DNA of 9,619 bases, taken from contig CAJUJV010000006.1 in the NCBI GenBank assembly GCA_910586845.1, positions 51,450 through 61,068 of the forward strand. Direction: 5' to 3'. Positions 1-6,949 of this stretch are shown one piece after another. Below the pieces are notes generated by a model, which was given only the letters and a program-made list of their open reading frames with translations, ran no database searches and had not been told where the DNA came from. Source of the DNA: an uncultured Hungatella sp. (lineage in GTDB: Bacteria > Bacillota > Clostridia > Lachnospirales > Lachnospiraceae). A program made the position numbers and the translations under genes. The first letter of the stretch is position 1. Each line of letters begins with the position of its first letter.

Positions 1-146
1 AGTACTGCCGACTGAGCATTTAATTTTAATACAGGATCTTTATCCTGCTCCCCGGCCGCGGCAGGGAGAGGAAAGGGCTGAAGCAGGAGGATAAGGGCGC
101 AGGACAGCGCCGGGAAAGATTTATGGAAAAAGCGTTTGACAGTCAT
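1..146 (-). CDS. Secreted protein N-terminus, probable D-alanyl-D-alanine carboxypeptidase (DacA/PBP S11 family), cut by window edge
   Basis: Only the first 48 residues are inside the window; the gene continues beyond the left edge. The ATG at 146-144 follows two in-frame TAA codons just upstream, so no earlier start is likely. A weak GGAG lies about 12 nt before it. The N-terminus is a clear signal peptide: a basic start (MTVKRFFHK), a hydrophobic core (residues 13-27, ALSCALILLLQPFPL) and a small-residue cleavage region (PAAAG, 28-32). After it comes VLKLNAQSAV (39-48), which resembles the segment just before the catalytic SxxK region in DacA/DacF-type peptidase S11 enzymes. These trim the terminal D-Ala from peptidoglycan stem peptides at the outer face of the membrane. 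The SxxK, SxN and KTG motifs would lie outside the window, so the family call rests on a short stretch. Secretion is well supported; the enzyme assignment is moderate. It is divergent from dinB. Confidence 0.6.
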   Translation of the reverse strand, partial: MTVKRFFHKSFPALSCALILLLQPFPLPAAAGEQDKDPVLKLNAQSAV

Positions 147-209
147 GGATTTCAGAGGCTCCGGACATTATTATTTATCCTATTTTTCTTTTCCGGAATT
201 TATTCCTGA

Positions 210-238
210 TTGCATACGAACACACATTCTGATATACT
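210..238 (+). promoter_or_regulatory. Candidate sigma-A-type promoter of dinB
   Basis: The -10 element TATACT lies at 233-238 and TTGCAT, a partial -35, at 210-215, with a 17-bp spacer. Transcription would start near 245, giving a leader of about 30 nt before the GTG start at 278. The spacer carries the LexA-like box, as expected for an SOS-repressed promoter. The -35 is weak (TTG plus three mismatches). Confidence 0.5.
217..230 (+). promoter_or_regulatory. LexA (DinR-type) SOS box
   Basis: CGAACACACATTCT matches the Bacillus subtilis LexA consensus CGAACRNRYGTTYG at 12 of 14 positions, with mismatches only at the G before TT and the last G. It lies between the -35 and -10 elements of dinB, where bound LexA would block RNA polymerase. 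LexA cleavage after DNA damage would then induce dinB. The box also lies upstream of the divergent leftward gene and might affect it, but no clear promoter was seen there. Confidence 0.65.
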
Positions 239-277
239 GGAACCAGCAAAATCCATGCCCTGAGAGAAGGTGAATCT

Positions 278-1522
278 GTGAGAATTATTTTTCATATTGA
301 TGTAAATTCCGCTTTTTTAAGCTGGGAGTCTGTCTATCGGCTGAAAAAAGACCCTTCTGCCCTGGATCTCAGAACGGTTCCTTCCATCGTAGGCGGCGAC
401 CAGAAGACCCGCCACGGAGTCGTTCTGGCCAAATCCACTCCCGCCCGGGCCTTCGGCATCGTTACCGGAGAGCCAGTGGCCCAGGCCCTCAAAAAATGTC
501 CGACCCTTCTGTGTGTTCCTTCCCGGTTTGAGGTGTATACGGAGTACTCCGCCAGGCTGATCTCCCTCCTGGAAGAATATACTCCGGATATTGAGAAGTT
601 CAGCATCGACGAAGCCTTCCTTGATATGACCGGGACTATCCATCTGTTCGGAGAGCCGGAGGATGCGGCCCGCCGGATCAGAGAGCGGGTGAAGAAGGAA
701 CTGGGCTTTACGGTAAACATAGGCATCGCCTCCAATAAGCTCCTGGCCAAGATGGCTTCGGATTTCCGGAAACCGGACATGTGTCACACCCTTTGGGACC
801 ATGAGATCCCCGAAAAGATGTGGCCCCTCCCCGTGAGGGACCTGTTCTTCGTGGGCAGCTCCGGCCAGAAGAAGATGGAAGCCCTGGGGATCCGCACCAT
901 CTATGATCTGGCCCACTGCGATCCTGACATCCTCCAGTCCCATCTGGGTGTCAAATACGCCCGGCAGATCCGCCGATATGCCAACGGCCTGGACGACGAA
1001 CCGGTGGCGGAAAAGGAGCCTGTAAATAAAGGCTACGGCAACAGCACCACCTTATCCCGGGATGTGGATGATTATGAGACGGCCTGCCAGGTGCTTCTGT
1101 CTCTGTGCGAGACCGTAGGGACCAGGCTGCGGCGGGATCATGTAGTCTGCGGCTGTGTCTGTGTGGAACTGAAGGACTGGAAGTTCCGGACCCTGTCCCA
1201 CCAGATGATGCTGGATACTCCCACGGATTCCTCCACCGTCCTCTATGAGAAGGCCTGCAGGCTTCTCAGGGATTTCTGGGACCTGACTCCGGTGCGCCTT
1301 ATCGGAGTGCGCACGACCAGGATATCCGACGGCGAATTTATCCAGATGAACCTTTTTGATTCCCGGAGAAATCAGAAGCTGGAACAGATGGAGAAGGCCG
1401 TGGATTCTATCCGCGGAAGATTCGGCATGGACAGCATCAGGCGGGCCAGCTTTTTAAAGCCGGACTCTATTGTTGACCATGCCGTGGGCAAAAAAAAGCA
1501 CATCAGGGACAGCAATCCGTAG
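278..1522 (+). CDS. dinB: DNA polymerase IV (Y-family translesion polymerase)
   Basis: A 414-residue error-prone polymerase that copies past damaged bases without proofreading. The GTG start is preceded by AGAAGG at 265-270 (7-nt spacing) and places the first metal-binding aspartate at D8, its usual place in DinB. Visible motifs are HIDVNSAF (6-13) with D8 and the likely steric-gate F13, the AKSTPARAFGI finger segment (51-61), SIDEAF (109-114) with catalytic D111 and E112, and NIGIASNKLLAKMASD (147-162) in the palm. A helix-hairpin-helix-like thumb follows (about 187-225), then the little-finger domain (about 250-350). QMNLF at 356-360 matches the beta-clamp-binding motif, with a basic tail after it. 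Length is usual for the family. Asn10 and Ala12 differ from E. coli DinB (Asp, Phe) but are not catalytic. It stands alone, has a LexA box in its promoter, and its last codons overlap the terminator of the convergent operon. The exact DinB subclass is unsettled. Confidence 0.93.
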   Translation: MRIIFHIDVNSAFLSWESVYRLKKDPSALDLRTVPSIVGGDQKTRHGVVLAKSTPARAFGIVTGEPVAQALKKCPTLLCVPSRFEVYTEYSARLISLLEEYTPDIEKFSIDEAFLDMTGTIHLFGEPEDAARRIRERVKKELGFTVNIGIASNKLLAKMASDFRKPDMCHTLWDHEIPEKMWPLPVRDLFFVGSSGQKKMEALGIRTIYDLAHCDPDILQSHLGVKYARQIRRYANGLDDEPVAEKEPVNKGYGNSTTLSRDVDDYETACQVLLSLCETVGTRLRRDHVVCGCVCVELKDWKFRTLSHQMMLDTPTDSSTVLYEKACRLLRDFWDLTPVRLIGVRTTRISDGEFIQMNLFDSRRNQKLEQMEKAVDSIRGRFGMDSIRRASFLKPDSIVDHAVGKKKHIRDSNP

Positions 1523-1546
1523 ATACGGTTCCTGTCCCCAATGCGC
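1490..1546 (-). terminator. Intrinsic terminator of the leftward lgt-to-91-aa-ORF cluster
   Basis: Read on the minus strand, the arms at 1546-1525 and 1521-1498 form a long hairpin. Pairs include GCGCAT with ATGTGC (one G-U), GGGACAG/CTGTCCC-type pairing at 1532-1538 and 1506-1512, and CCGTA/TACGG near the loop. One C-C mismatch and one bulge interrupt it. Eight U residues follow directly (1497-1490). It begins about 25 bp after the 91-aa ORF stop. It also covers the stop and last codons of dinB. On the plus strand the hairpin is followed only by TTTGCCTG, so termination there would be weak. Confidence 0.75.
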
Positions 1547-1571
1547 TTTGCCTGTTTCTTACGGAAGATCT

Positions 1572-1847
1572 TTACAGGAGATAATCGTCTATCTGAAATT
1601 CCTTTCCGTTGACTGTCAGCGTCCTGATAAAGACGGCAGGTTCTTCATCCTCGCCGCCTTCCTCGCAGATGCCCCGGACCGTCAGCCGGGTCCGGCCCAC
1701 CTGCTGCTTTACGGACACTTCCTCTCCGGTCACCCCTGTATCGGCCAGAAGCTCTGCCAGTTCCAGAAGAACATCTTCTACCTCTTCGCCGACCCGGCAC
1801 AGGGTAAACTCCTGTTCCAGTTTCTCATAGAGTTCCTTATTCAGCAT
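1572..1847 (-). CDS. Small acidic protein of unknown function, last gene of the Hsp70 cluster
   Basis: I do not recognise this 91-residue protein. It is strongly acidic (22 Asp/Glu against 9 Lys/Arg), with no signal peptide or membrane segment, so probably cytosolic. The first half (about 2-37) looks helical and amphipathic (LYEKLEQEF, VEDVLLELAELLADTG). The second half suggests beta strands (44-60, EVSVKQQVGRTRLTVRG; 71-81, AVFIRTLTVNG), separated by an acidic turn (62-69). It ends in EFQIDDYLL. The start is well supported: GGAGG at 1860-1856 lies inside the end of the Hsp70 gene, and only 3 bp separate that stop from this ATG. Tight coupling suggests it works with the Hsp70 or the J/TPR protein, for example as an adaptor, regulator or client, but the sequence shows no function. 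A terminator follows. Confidence 0.8.
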   Translation of the reverse strand: MLNKELYEKLEQEFTLCRVGEEVEDVLLELAELLADTGVTGEEVSVKQQVGRTRLTVRGICEEGGEDEEPAVFIRTLTVNGKEFQIDDYLL

Positions 1848-1850
1848 GAT

Positions 1851-3539
1851 CTATTCCTCCATCATCTCCAGGAACTTCTTGAATTCTTCTTTTGCCTCCT
1901 CGATCAGCCCCTGGTCGTAAGTGTTCAGCGCCTTCTCGAATTTCCTGATGGCCCGCTCCACAAAAAGCCGGTCGTCTCCCAGGCTTTCCTCATAGACCCG
2001 CTCTCCTCTCAGAAGCAGATATTTGTTCTCCTCCCTGTCCCTGGGATGGATCTTTAAATAGGACAGGGTTTTCAGCCGTTCCTCGATCTCCTCCTGAGTC
2101 ATATCCACGTCTCTTCCCAGAAAGACCTTCTTCTGCACCTCCCCCGTAGAGATAACCTTAACCTCCACCTCAAGGATAGAATTAATGTCATAAGTATAGG
2201 TTACATCTACGGACTCCTCACCTGCTTTGCCTGCGGGAATATCGATCAGCAGCTCTCCAAGAGACAGATTATTGGCCGCAAACCGGCTCTCGCCCTGAAG
2301 TACATTGATCCTGATCTTGTCCTGATTGTCCCGGACGGTGTAGAGCCGCTCCGTGCGGCTGGCGGGGATCACCGTATTGCGGTCGATGATGGGACAGAAC
2401 ACACCGCTTTCATACTGATGGTTCTCCCACTCCCTCACTACTTCTGTTCCCAGTGTAAAGGGGCAGACGTCTGTCAGGATCACTTCTTTGATGGCTTCTT
2501 TCCTCTCCTTCATGGCCCCCTGGATGGCAGCTCCCAGAGCCACGGCCTCGTCAGGGTTGATGTTGGTGTCGGGGATCATCTTAAACAGTTTGCTGACAAA
2601 CCGGCGGATCACCGGGCTCTTGGTCGCTCCGCCCACCAGGACTACTTTGTCGATGTCGGACAGGCGGATATGAGCGTCGGCCAGGCTTCTCTTCACCGGT
2701 CTGCGGATCCTCTCCAGAAGCTCTCCGCAGGCCTCCTCGTATCTGGGCAGCTCTACCTCCAGCTCATACAGCTCATCTCCGATCTTACAGCTCATCTTAG
2801 ATACCCGCTTATCGGAAAATCCCAGCTTGCACAGGTCCGCCTGTTTGTGGATATGGCGCAGGGTCTTTTCATCCAGAGACAGACGGTCCAGCTTATAATA
2901 TTTTTCAAAGAACATATTCTCCAGCACTGCCGTAAAATCCTCGCCGCCCAGGAAATTATCTCCGGCCACGGCCCGGACTTCCAGGATGGTGTCATAGAGC
3001 TCCAGGATGGACACGTCAAAGGTCCCGCCTCCCAGGTCAAACACCAGGAACCTGGCCTGGGCCTGGCTCTGATACAGGCCGTAGGCGATGGCCGCCGCCG
3101 TGGGCTCGCTGATGATCCTCTCCACCTTAAGCCCGGCCAGTTCCCCCGCCCGTTTGGTGGCTCTCCTCCTGGCATCGTCAAAATAAGCGGGAACGCTGAT
3201 GACGGCTTCCTCCACCGGCTCTCCCAGATAACTCTCCGCATCCTCCTTCAGGGCTCTCAGCACCAGGGAGGACAGCTCCTCCGCCAGAAATGTCTTATTG
3301 AGAAGCTTAAACTGCTTCTTGCTTCCCATATCCCGTTTAAATACGCTGGCCGCGCTGTCGGGGTACAGCAGCATCCTCTCTGCCGCCAGATCTCCTACAT
3401 AGACCTGCTGCTCCTCGTCGATGCTGACCACCGACGGAGTCAGGTTCTTGCCCAGCCTGTTGGGGATGATCTTAGGCCCCTCTTCTGTAAAATACGCCAC
3501 CAGACTGTTGGTGGTTCCAAGGTCAATTCCAATTATCAT
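1851..3539 (-). CDS. Hsp70-family chaperone, HscC-like
   Basis: A 562-residue Hsp70. The actin-like ATPase domain shows phosphate-1 GIDLGTTNSLVAYF (4-17), the catalytic lysine region FKRDMG (67-72, K68), SVPAYFDDARR (115-125), the connect segment SEPTAAAIAYGL (144-155), phosphate-2 FDLGGGTFDVS (167-177) and the adenosine motif VVLVGGATKSP (299-309). The interdomain linker and start of the beta substrate-binding domain lie near 353-364 (ILTDVCPFTLG). From about 480 a helical lid follows, shorter than in DnaK (about 600-640 residues) and lacking its glycine-rich acidic tail. Length and the FKRxMG segment fit HscC, a specialised Hsp70 type whose E. coli member works with particular J-proteins rather than general DnaJ. 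There is no grpE or dnaJ nearby, so it is unlikely to be the housekeeping dnaK. The ATG overlaps the upstream stop (ATGA), with AGGA at 3553-3550. The Hsp70 family is certain; the HscC assignment is probable. Confidence 0.88.
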   Translation of the reverse strand: MIIGIDLGTTNSLVAYFTEEGPKIIPNRLGKNLTPSVVSIDEEQQVYVGDLAAERMLLYPDSAASVFKRDMGSKKQFKLLNKTFLAEELSSLVLRALKEDAESYLGEPVEEAVISVPAYFDDARRRATKRAGELAGLKVERIISEPTAAAIAYGLYQSQAQARFLVFDLGGGTFDVSILELYDTILEVRAVAGDNFLGGEDFTAVLENMFFEKYYKLDRLSLDEKTLRHIHKQADLCKLGFSDKRVSKMSCKIGDELYELEVELPRYEEACGELLERIRRPVKRSLADAHIRLSDIDKVVLVGGATKSPVIRRFVSKLFKMIPDTNINPDEAVALGAAIQGAMKERKEAIKEVILTDVCPFTLGTEVVREWENHQYESGVFCPIIDRNTVIPASRTERLYTVRDNQDKIRINVLQGESRFAANNLSLGELLIDIPAGKAGEESVDVTYTYDINSILEVEVKVISTGEVQKKVFLGRDVDMTQEEIEERLKTLSYLKIHPRDREENKYLLLRGERVYEESLGDDRLFVERAIRKFEKALNTYDQGLIEEAKEEFKKFLEMMEE

Positions 3540-6500
3540 AATTTCTGTATCCTTTTCAATGCAATTCTTGTTGCGATTCCGTGTTGATTCAGTTCACAGG
3601 CCTTCTCATAATTCTCTCTGGCCTTCTCATAGTCGCCTGTGGCTTCATAGTACATACCCAGATGCTGATAGCTCTCATAGCAGCCCTGATGCCTGCACTG
3701 CCTGCAGCGCCCGCACCCGGTCATCTGCCGTAACATGTCAAGTCCCTTCTCCGTCTCACCCATGCAGATGTAGAGCCAGCCGAATCTCATGAGACGGGCC
3801 GGGCGGTAAGACAGGTAGGCCAGATAGTCTTCCTCTGTCCCGCTGTCGGACTTTTTGAAGTGTTCTATGGATCTTAAGGCATAGATCCTGGCATCCAGCT
3901 TCCTTCCCTTCCGGAAATACAGATAGGCCAGCTTCCACTCGGTCTCCCTCTGATCATCTGCCGTCTGGGCTGCTGCCAGGGCTCTCTTGTAGTATCCTTC
4001 CGCCTTCTTGAAATCTCCCAGCATCTCCCTGTAGAAATACGCCAGATCGCACAGCCTCCGGCAGCGGTTCTCTTTGGTGGCCTTGTTGATGCCTCTCACA
4101 TAAGTCTTTACTGCTTCTTTCGTCTTTCCCTGGAGAAAATATACAAAGGCCACATCGTCGTAGTAGTCATCCAGCTCCGGCTCCATCTGGAAATACCGGA
4201 GAGCATTGTCATAATCTTCCAGGTACTGGTACAGAAGCCCGATCTCCCGCCGGAAGGTCTTTCTGTCGGGGAACATCTTCAGGTCCTCTTCATAACACCA
4301 GATGGCTTTCTTATAATCGCCCAGGGCCTCATAGCAGTCCGCCATATTGCTGTAGGGCAGGACGCTTTTGCTCTCCCCCATACATTCTACTGCCTTCTGA
4401 AGGCATTCGATGGCCTTCTCGAACTGTCCCATGTACTTGTAGCAGCAGCCGATGTTGTTGTAGGAGGCCCAGTCGTCAGGCTCATAGGTCAGAGCTTTCT
4501 CAAATGCCTCGATGGCTTCCTCCAGCCGGTAGGCGCTCATGTAAAGCCTTCCCTTTTCTACCAGATAATAACAGTTTTCCCTGTAATTGAGCTGTCTCTC
4601 CAGATAGCTCATGGCCCTGTCAAAATCAGCCGTGTCGTATGTATTCGTATACTTATCTTTATAGTAGTCCGCCAGCTTTTCATTGGCATCCCGGTAGGCC
4701 TCCTGGCAGTTCAGCGCCTTCTCATACTCTTCCATGGCAAGCACTTTCATGCCCAGCGCTTCCTGGCAGAGACCGCAGTTATAGTGAAGGGCCGGGGCGT
4801 TGCCGTAGACGTCTTCCGCCTCCCGGTACTCTGCCAGAGCCTTCTTGTACTCTTTCTTATCCAGATATACGTGGCCTCTGATCATGCGGTACTGTTTCCG
4901 ATTGGGATTCTGGCCGATGGCCGCTGCCAGATGTTCCAGGGCTTCGTAGAGATTGTCATTGTCCCAGTGGAGCAGGGCGATCTCGTATTCCACCTCCGAC
5001 AAATCCTCGATATCCATATCCGGATCCGGCTCTGTCCTGGACCTTTCCACAAGCTCCAGCAGTTCCCGGGCCAGCTTCATGGGTTCCTCCCGGTCCTCTC
5101 TCTTCTCCGCCAGATTTCTCAGGATCTTCACCTCATACAGCTTCATGTTGGCGCTGAATTCCACATGATTTTCCCTGGCCCGGTCCAGTACCCCCTTGGC
5201 ATCGGAAAACTGATTGCTGTAGAAAAATGCCTCCGCCGCCAGCATATAAGGTTTATAATACCCGGCAAAGATCCGGATGGCCCGGTAATAGTCGTCCACC
5301 ACCTGCTGTCCGTTCTTCAGCTCGTAGGCCGATTCCTGGCGCTGGAGAATAGCCGGAAAGTATCCCTCGTCTTTTTCCAGGATCCGGTCGCACACATCGA
5401 TGCTTTCCTTATACTGGCCGTGTTCAAACAGAAGGTAGGCCTTGTACTGCATACATCCCTGCCGGTCCTGGGCATCCTGGGCAGTGTCGATGGCCAGATC
5501 CACATACCTGATGGCTTCATCCTGCCGTTTTAATTCATAGCAGCAGCCGCTGAGGATATGGCAGGCGCGGAACTCTCTGGAACGGCGCTTTTTGTTCTCC
5601 TCGGTTCCGTCATCCGGCGTCTCCCTTATAAGCTCCAGCCATCTCTGAAGATGGGGAAGAGCCTCTTCATAGTGTTCCGCTTTATACAGCAGTCTTCCGT
5701 ACAGGTTCTCGTAAGAGTAGACCTCATCCTCCACGGGAACGAAATCTTTCATCAGCTCCAGGGCTTCATCCATGTATTCATTCTGGAAGAGGCACCAGCC
5801 CAGCTCTACGGTATCTTTATTTCTCAGAGCCTCATCCCTGCTCTCGTCGGCTGTGGACTGCCGGTATTTGGCGATCAGGGCCTCATTGGTCTTTCTCATA
5901 TCCTCCAGGACCGCTTCGTCTCTGCCGTCCACATTCAGCAGGTCCATCATCAGTTCCTTGGCCTCTTCATAATCGCCTTTTCTGATCAGATACCGGGCAG
6001 CGCCGTATTTGGCTGTATAGTGATCCGGATTGTCCCTGAGGATCTTCTGCCAGATCTCATAGGCTTCCTCTCTCCGGCCTTCTGCCCATCTGGCCTCGCC
6101 GCAGTAGAGAAGGACATAGGGATCTTTCTCATAATCTTCCAGAAGGCTGTCTGCCAGTTCCCGCGCCTGTATCACCTCCGGCGGCAGTCCCTCTTCCGGC
6201 CGGATCTCTTCGTCTTTTCGCCAGGATTCTCCGAATCCGGCCAACAGCCTGAGCCGTTCCGCGTCCACATAAGGATGTCTGAGACCGAACACGGACAGCT
6301 CCTCCAGTTTCTGCAACCGGCCTTCTTTCTGCCCCTGGTCGATCTGTCTCTTGATATCCAGATAATTGCGGATATAGGCATCGGCATCCATCTTCTCCCT
6401 GTCTGTCACCTGAAACAGCTCATAATCAATAAAGGATTCATGTTCCATGTAATAGATCATGTAATCCAGGAAATCCGACGGAAATTTCTGGAGCAGATTG

Positions 6501-6928
6501 TCCTTGTCTTCTCTGATCTGAAACTTCTCATCCGCCAGTTTCCATATGCTGTGGGGAAGATAGATATGATCCATAAAATATACAAGAAGCGCCTCTCTCA
6601 CCTGAAGAGACGTGTCCAGACCTTCACACAGAGGATCCGAGAACACTTCTTCCCAGCTCTCCCTGTCGCATCTTGTGGTAATGTCCCGGTAGAGCTCATC
6701 CACCCTGTCCACCCACAGGTCGATCTCCGTCTTCTCCTTATGGCCGTCTTCCTCCGGCTGCCTGGCCAGCCTCAGGGCCGTCTCATAGGCCTCCCTGAGC
6801 CGTTTGAATCCCTCCGGGTCGTCTTCCGGATTCACGGTTTTCAAACGCGCCCTGTACACATCTCTGATGATCTGCTCGTCTTTCGTCTCATCAATCCCCA
6901 GTACATGAAATACCATCTGTTTTTCCAT
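3536..6928 (-). CDS. J-like domain plus long TPR-array protein, probable partner of the HscC-like Hsp70
   Basis: A 1130-residue soluble protein with no signal peptide or membrane segment. Residues 5-55 have J-domain layout: helix I (VFHVLGI), helix II (about 15-31, basic, DEQIIRDVYRARLK) and helix III (40-53, GFKRLREAYETAL). The loop reads NPED (33-36), where J-domains have HPD. Residues 70-250 are helical and unassigned. From about 270 to the C-terminus tetratricopeptide repeats dominate. Clear units are at 271-304, 305-335, 405-435, 456-488, 645-675, 678-708, 713-742, 787-818, 821-850, 857-886, 955-988, 996-1027 and 1086-1117. A CxxCxxCx4C cluster (C1072, C1075, C1078, C1083) near the end could bind metal. 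The start has GGGAGGG at 6941-6935. It begins 21 bp after lgt and overlaps the Hsp70 start by 4 bp. TPR arrays bind proteins, so it probably recruits clients or scaffolds the chaperone (inference). Confidence 0.85.
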   Translation of the reverse strand: MEKQMVFHVLGIDETKDEQIIRDVYRARLKTVNPEDDPEGFKRLREAYETALRLARQPEEDGHKEKTEIDLWVDRVDELYRDITTRCDRESWEEVFSDPLCEGLDTSLQVREALLVYFMDHIYLPHSIWKLADEKFQIREDKDNLLQKFPSDFLDYMIYYMEHESFIDYELFQVTDREKMDADAYIRNYLDIKRQIDQGQKEGRLQKLEELSVFGLRHPYVDAERLRLLAGFGESWRKDEEIRPEEGLPPEVIQARELADSLLEDYEKDPYVLLYCGEARWAEGRREEAYEIWQKILRDNPDHYTAKYGAARYLIRKGDYEEAKELMMDLLNVDGRDEAVLEDMRKTNEALIAKYRQSTADESRDEALRNKDTVELGWCLFQNEYMDEALELMKDFVPVEDEVYSYENLYGRLLYKAEHYEEALPHLQRWLELIRETPDDGTEENKKRRSREFRACHILSGCCYELKRQDEAIRYVDLAIDTAQDAQDRQGCMQYKAYLLFEHGQYKESIDVCDRILEKDEGYFPAILQRQESAYELKNGQQVVDDYYRAIRIFAGYYKPYMLAAEAFFYSNQFSDAKGVLDRARENHVEFSANMKLYEVKILRNLAEKREDREEPMKLARELLELVERSRTEPDPDMDIEDLSEVEYEIALLHWDNDNLYEALEHLAAAIGQNPNRKQYRMIRGHVYLDKKEYKKALAEYREAEDVYGNAPALHYNCGLCQEALGMKVLAMEEYEKALNCQEAYRDANEKLADYYKDKYTNTYDTADFDRAMSYLERQLNYRENCYYLVEKGRLYMSAYRLEEAIEAFEKALTYEPDDWASYNNIGCCYKYMGQFEKAIECLQKAVECMGESKSVLPYSNMADCYEALGDYKKAIWCYEEDLKMFPDRKTFRREIGLLYQYLEDYDNALRYFQMEPELDDYYDDVAFVYFLQGKTKEAVKTYVRGINKATKENRCRRLCDLAYFYREMLGDFKKAEGYYKRALAAAQTADDQRETEWKLAYLYFRKGRKLDARIYALRSIEHFKKSDSGTEEDYLAYLSYRPARLMRFGWLYICMGETEKGLDMLRQMTGCGRCRQCRHQGCYESYQHLGMYYEATGDYEKARENYEKACELNQHGIATRIALKRIQKL

Positions 6929-6949
6929 GGTCTTCCCTCCCTTGCATAA

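Noticed and set aside
317..943. Open frame of 208 codons on the minus strand inside dinB
   Set aside because: It lies over the catalytic part of dinB, with no domain or ribosome site of its own.
1851..3539. Housekeeping dnaK
   Set aside because: Too short, lacks the DnaK acidic glycine-rich tail, has an HscC-like FKRxMG segment, and has no hrcA, grpE or dnaJ neighbour.
2418..3587. Open frame of 389 codons on the plus strand opposite the Hsp70 gene
   Set aside because: The minus strand encodes all Hsp70 signatures across this interval; the plus-strand product has no family features.
5558..6949. Long open frame (463 codons) on the plus strand opposite the J/TPR gene
   Set aside because: It mirrors the codon usage of a real gene on the other strand, has no ribosome site at its start and no recognisable domain. 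The opposite strand encodes clear TPRs.
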